DNA of 6,360 nt, from contig CAJTXH010000137.1 in assembly GCA_910580005.1 (NCBI GenBank), positions 1 to 6,360 on the forward strand. Reading direction: 5' to 3'. The notes under the pieces are model-generated. The model ran no database searches. It had not been told where the DNA came from and was given only the letters and a program-made list of their open reading frames with translations. The first letter of the stretch is position 1, and each line of letters opens with the position of its first letter. The stretch is from an uncultured Lachnospiraceae bacterium (GTDB taxonomy: Bacteria > Bacillota > Clostridia > Lachnospirales > Lachnospiraceae). The translations under genes and the position numbers were made by a program. Shown piece after piece: positions 4,689 to 6,360 of the stretch.

Positions 4689-6360
4689 TTATTCCAGTTT
4701 CTTATTTTCCTCTACAAGTGTTCCAAGCCTGTCTTTTACATCATCGGAAGTGGACAGGATAACCTCCGCTGAAGCTGCTATCTGCTCTGTAGAAGCTGCC
4801 AGGTTGTCAACCCGCAGGTTAATATCCGTTGTAATGTCCATAAGGTTCTGGCTGTTTTCTATTATCTTTGAAACATACTGTAATATCTTGCCCTGGCTGT
4901 CATTGCTTCTTGAAGCAGTATCACGTGAACTTGTGGCAAGGTTATTTATCTCATCTGCCACTACTGCAAAGCCCCTGCCTGCTTCACCTGCCCTTGCTGC
5001 TTCAATGCTTGCATTAAGCGCAAGCAGGTTTGTCTGCTCTGCTATTGACACAACATCTTCATTATTATGCGTAAGTTCTGCTATCATATCATTAATTTCA
5101 TGCATTGATTTATTCAAATCCCTGCAAAAATCTGTAATTTCATGCATATGTTTTGCAATTTCTGTGCTTTCCCCTGCATTATTTGCATTGCCATCTGCCA
5201 TATTGTCTACTGCTTCATGCAAAACCTCAAAACTATCGTTAATTTCATTTACTGTTACAATAATATTTTCTCCCTGCTGTTTTATAATCTCTTTTTCTTC
5301 TTCATTCTCCCTTGCAAGCGCCATTGCATTCTCACGCTGTTCTTCAACCTGGCTTTTAATATAATAAATACAGTTTTCCTTTTTGTTAAAACCGTTATGT
5401 ATAGCTGTAACCATGTCTTCACAGCAGTCATAACCACAGCATGAACAGTTAATATGTTGTGTCTCATATGTAGTTTTATTCATACTGTTAAATATAGCCT
5501 GTTTCTGTTCTTCAGAAGGTATATTGTTCTGGCACTGCCCCGAAAGGTCTTCATAAGTCCTGAGATAATCATCCAGGTTTAAGTTTCTGAACTGGTGGTT
5601 AAATCTCCTTAACCTCTGCTTAGGCGTAAGCTTTTTAGACCATGCACTTGCCAGGCTGTTTTTCTTTACTTCTTCCCTTATATTAAGCACGTTATAAAGT
5701 GCATCATCTGTTTTAGAGATTCCAGGGTCTGTTGCAGTACCGCAAAGGCATCCATCAGCGCAGTTAAGGGCATCTACAAAAAGATAAGGCGTACGGTCTT
5801 TTGCTATCCTGTCCTTGTTCTTCTTCAAGAACTCGTACATATGCTTTTCTCCTTCAATCTGCCTTATAAATACACTTTCCCCTAAGAACCAGTATACATT
5901 TTCTTTAAGCCCTCCAGGCATAGGGTAAAGAGAACCCAGCCCATACTCAATTTCATCAGAACATAAATTCCCATGTATGTTATGCTTCTCTACATATTCC
6001 ATAAGATGTGAAAATGTTACATTATATTGTATGTAGCCCTTATTAGCTGGCTCCTCCATTTCAAGCTTTTTAGCTATACATGGGCTTATAAATGCAAACT
6101 TGTCTGTAATGCCCATAACCTTCCTTGCATATATTGCAGCACACATCATAGGGCTTTGTACCGGAAAAAGCTTTGGAAGCAGTTCAGGTATGTAACGTTC
6201 AATATATCCTACAACAGCAGGGCACGGCTGTGAAATGCCCCCTGTAAAATTATGCTTCTGTATGTAATTCAGGTATCCCCATGTAGTGATATCTGCACCA
6301 AAAGATACGCTTATAATCCTGTTTACTCCAAGGCCTTTTAACCCACCAAGCACTTTTTCA
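4689..6360 (-). CDS. [FeFe]-hydrogenase-like / methyl-accepting chemoreceptor chimera, 5' partial
   Basis: The frame is open to the window edge, so the true start and any N-terminal ferredoxin-type clusters are missing; the GTG at 6353 is an internal valine, taken here as residue 1. Residues 1 to ~230 resemble the large-subunit C-terminal domain of [FeFe] hydrogenases (PF02906). The four expected H-cluster cysteines are present: Cys44 in SQPCPAVV, Cys92 in SPCIAKKLE, and Cys198 and Cys202 in NCADGC. A four-cysteine [4Fe-4S] motif follows (Cys303, 306, 311, 328, spacing C-x2-C-x4-C-x16-C, PF04060-like). Residues ~340-554 form a long helical methyl-accepting signalling domain with the conserved hairpin tip EQTNLLALNASIEAARAGEA (439-458). 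There is no membrane segment, so it should be cytoplasmic. I infer an H2- or redox-sensing receptor that signals to CheA/CheW, similar to the chemotaxis-linked sensory hydrogenases of group C. Catalytic H2 turnover is doubtful because key motifs deviate. A strong terminator follows the stop. Confidence 0.9.
   Translation of the reverse strand, partial: EKVLGGLKGLGVNRIISVSFGADITTWGYLNYIQKHNFTGGISQPCPAVVGYIERYIPELLPKLFPVQSPMMCAAIYARKVMGITDKFAFISPCIAKKLEMEEPANKGYIQYNVTFSHLMEYVEKHNIHGNLCSDEIEYGLGSLYPMPGGLKENVYWFLGESVFIRQIEGEKHMYEFLKKNKDRIAKDRTPYLFVDALNCADGCLCGTATDPGISKTDDALYNVLNIREEVKKNSLASAWSKKLTPKQRLRRFNHQFRNLNLDDYLRTYEDLSGQCQNNIPSEEQKQAIFNSMNKTTYETQHINCSCCGYDCCEDMVTAIHNGFNKKENCIYYIKSQVEEQRENAMALARENEEEKEIIKQQGENIIVTVNEINDSFEVLHEAVDNMADGNANNAGESTEIAKHMHEITDFCRDLNKSMHEINDMIAELTHNNEDVVSIAEQTNLLALNASIEAARAGEAGRGFAVVADEINNLATSSRDTASRSNDSQGKILQYVSKIIENSQNLMDITTDINLRVDNLAASTEQIAASAEVILSTSDDVKDRLGTLVEENKKLE

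Noticed and set aside
4750..5364. A plus-strand open frame of 204 codons opposite the chemoreceptor domain
   Set aside because: Its Ser/Ala/Ile-rich product is the mirror of the helical signalling domain, which is clearly coding on the minus strand.
6351..6353. GTG at 6353 as the real start of the hydrogenase-chemoreceptor gene
   Set aside because: The frame stays open to the window edge, there is no ribosome binding site, and the hydrogenase domain clearly begins before this point.

Overview
The window is AT-rich DNA that looks chromosomal, from an anaerobic Gram-positive bacterium of the Clostridia (a Lachnospiraceae-like gut anaerobe is my best guess). The guess rests on base composition, strong AGGAGG-type ribosome binding sites, protein similarity recalled from memory, and an [FeFe]-hydrogenase-type sensor. 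All supported genes lie on the minus strand, so the order of transcription runs from high to low coordinates.

Region 1 (4689-6360) holds the 3' part of a gene for a soluble chimeric receptor: an [FeFe]-hydrogenase H-cluster domain, a four-cysteine [4Fe-4S] motif, and a methyl-accepting chemotaxis signalling domain. The N-terminus lies beyond the window. A strong intrinsic terminator (4621-4658) closes it. It is best read as a putative cytoplasmic H2 or redox chemoreceptor.

Region 2 (1947-4582) is an ECF-sigma/ABC-transporter operon: promoter, sigma factor, a remnant of a membrane protein, an ABC ATPase and an ABC-2-type permease. The sigma gene is damaged. It reads well through region 2 and the start of region 4, then loses the -35-binding helix-turn-helix. 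A different frame then carries what looks like only the C-terminal tail of another membrane protein. The simplest explanation is a deletion that removed the end of the sigma gene and most of the next gene. The ATPase and permease look intact.

Region 3 (169-1942) is a two-gene operon with its own near-ideal sigma-A promoter (TTGACA, 16 bp, extended TATAAT). It encodes a membrane-anchored DUF4230 protein and a Pol-beta-superfamily nucleotidyltransferase of the RlaP/YcgL type. It ends at an intrinsic terminator that overlaps the last stop codon. Region 4 (1-168) is AT-rich and noncoding, with two adjacent palindromes.

I see no CRISPR array, tRNA, rRNA, transposase or obvious novel defence cassette. 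The most interesting items are the hydrogenase-chemoreceptor chimera with its altered H-cluster motifs, and the rearranged sigma locus.
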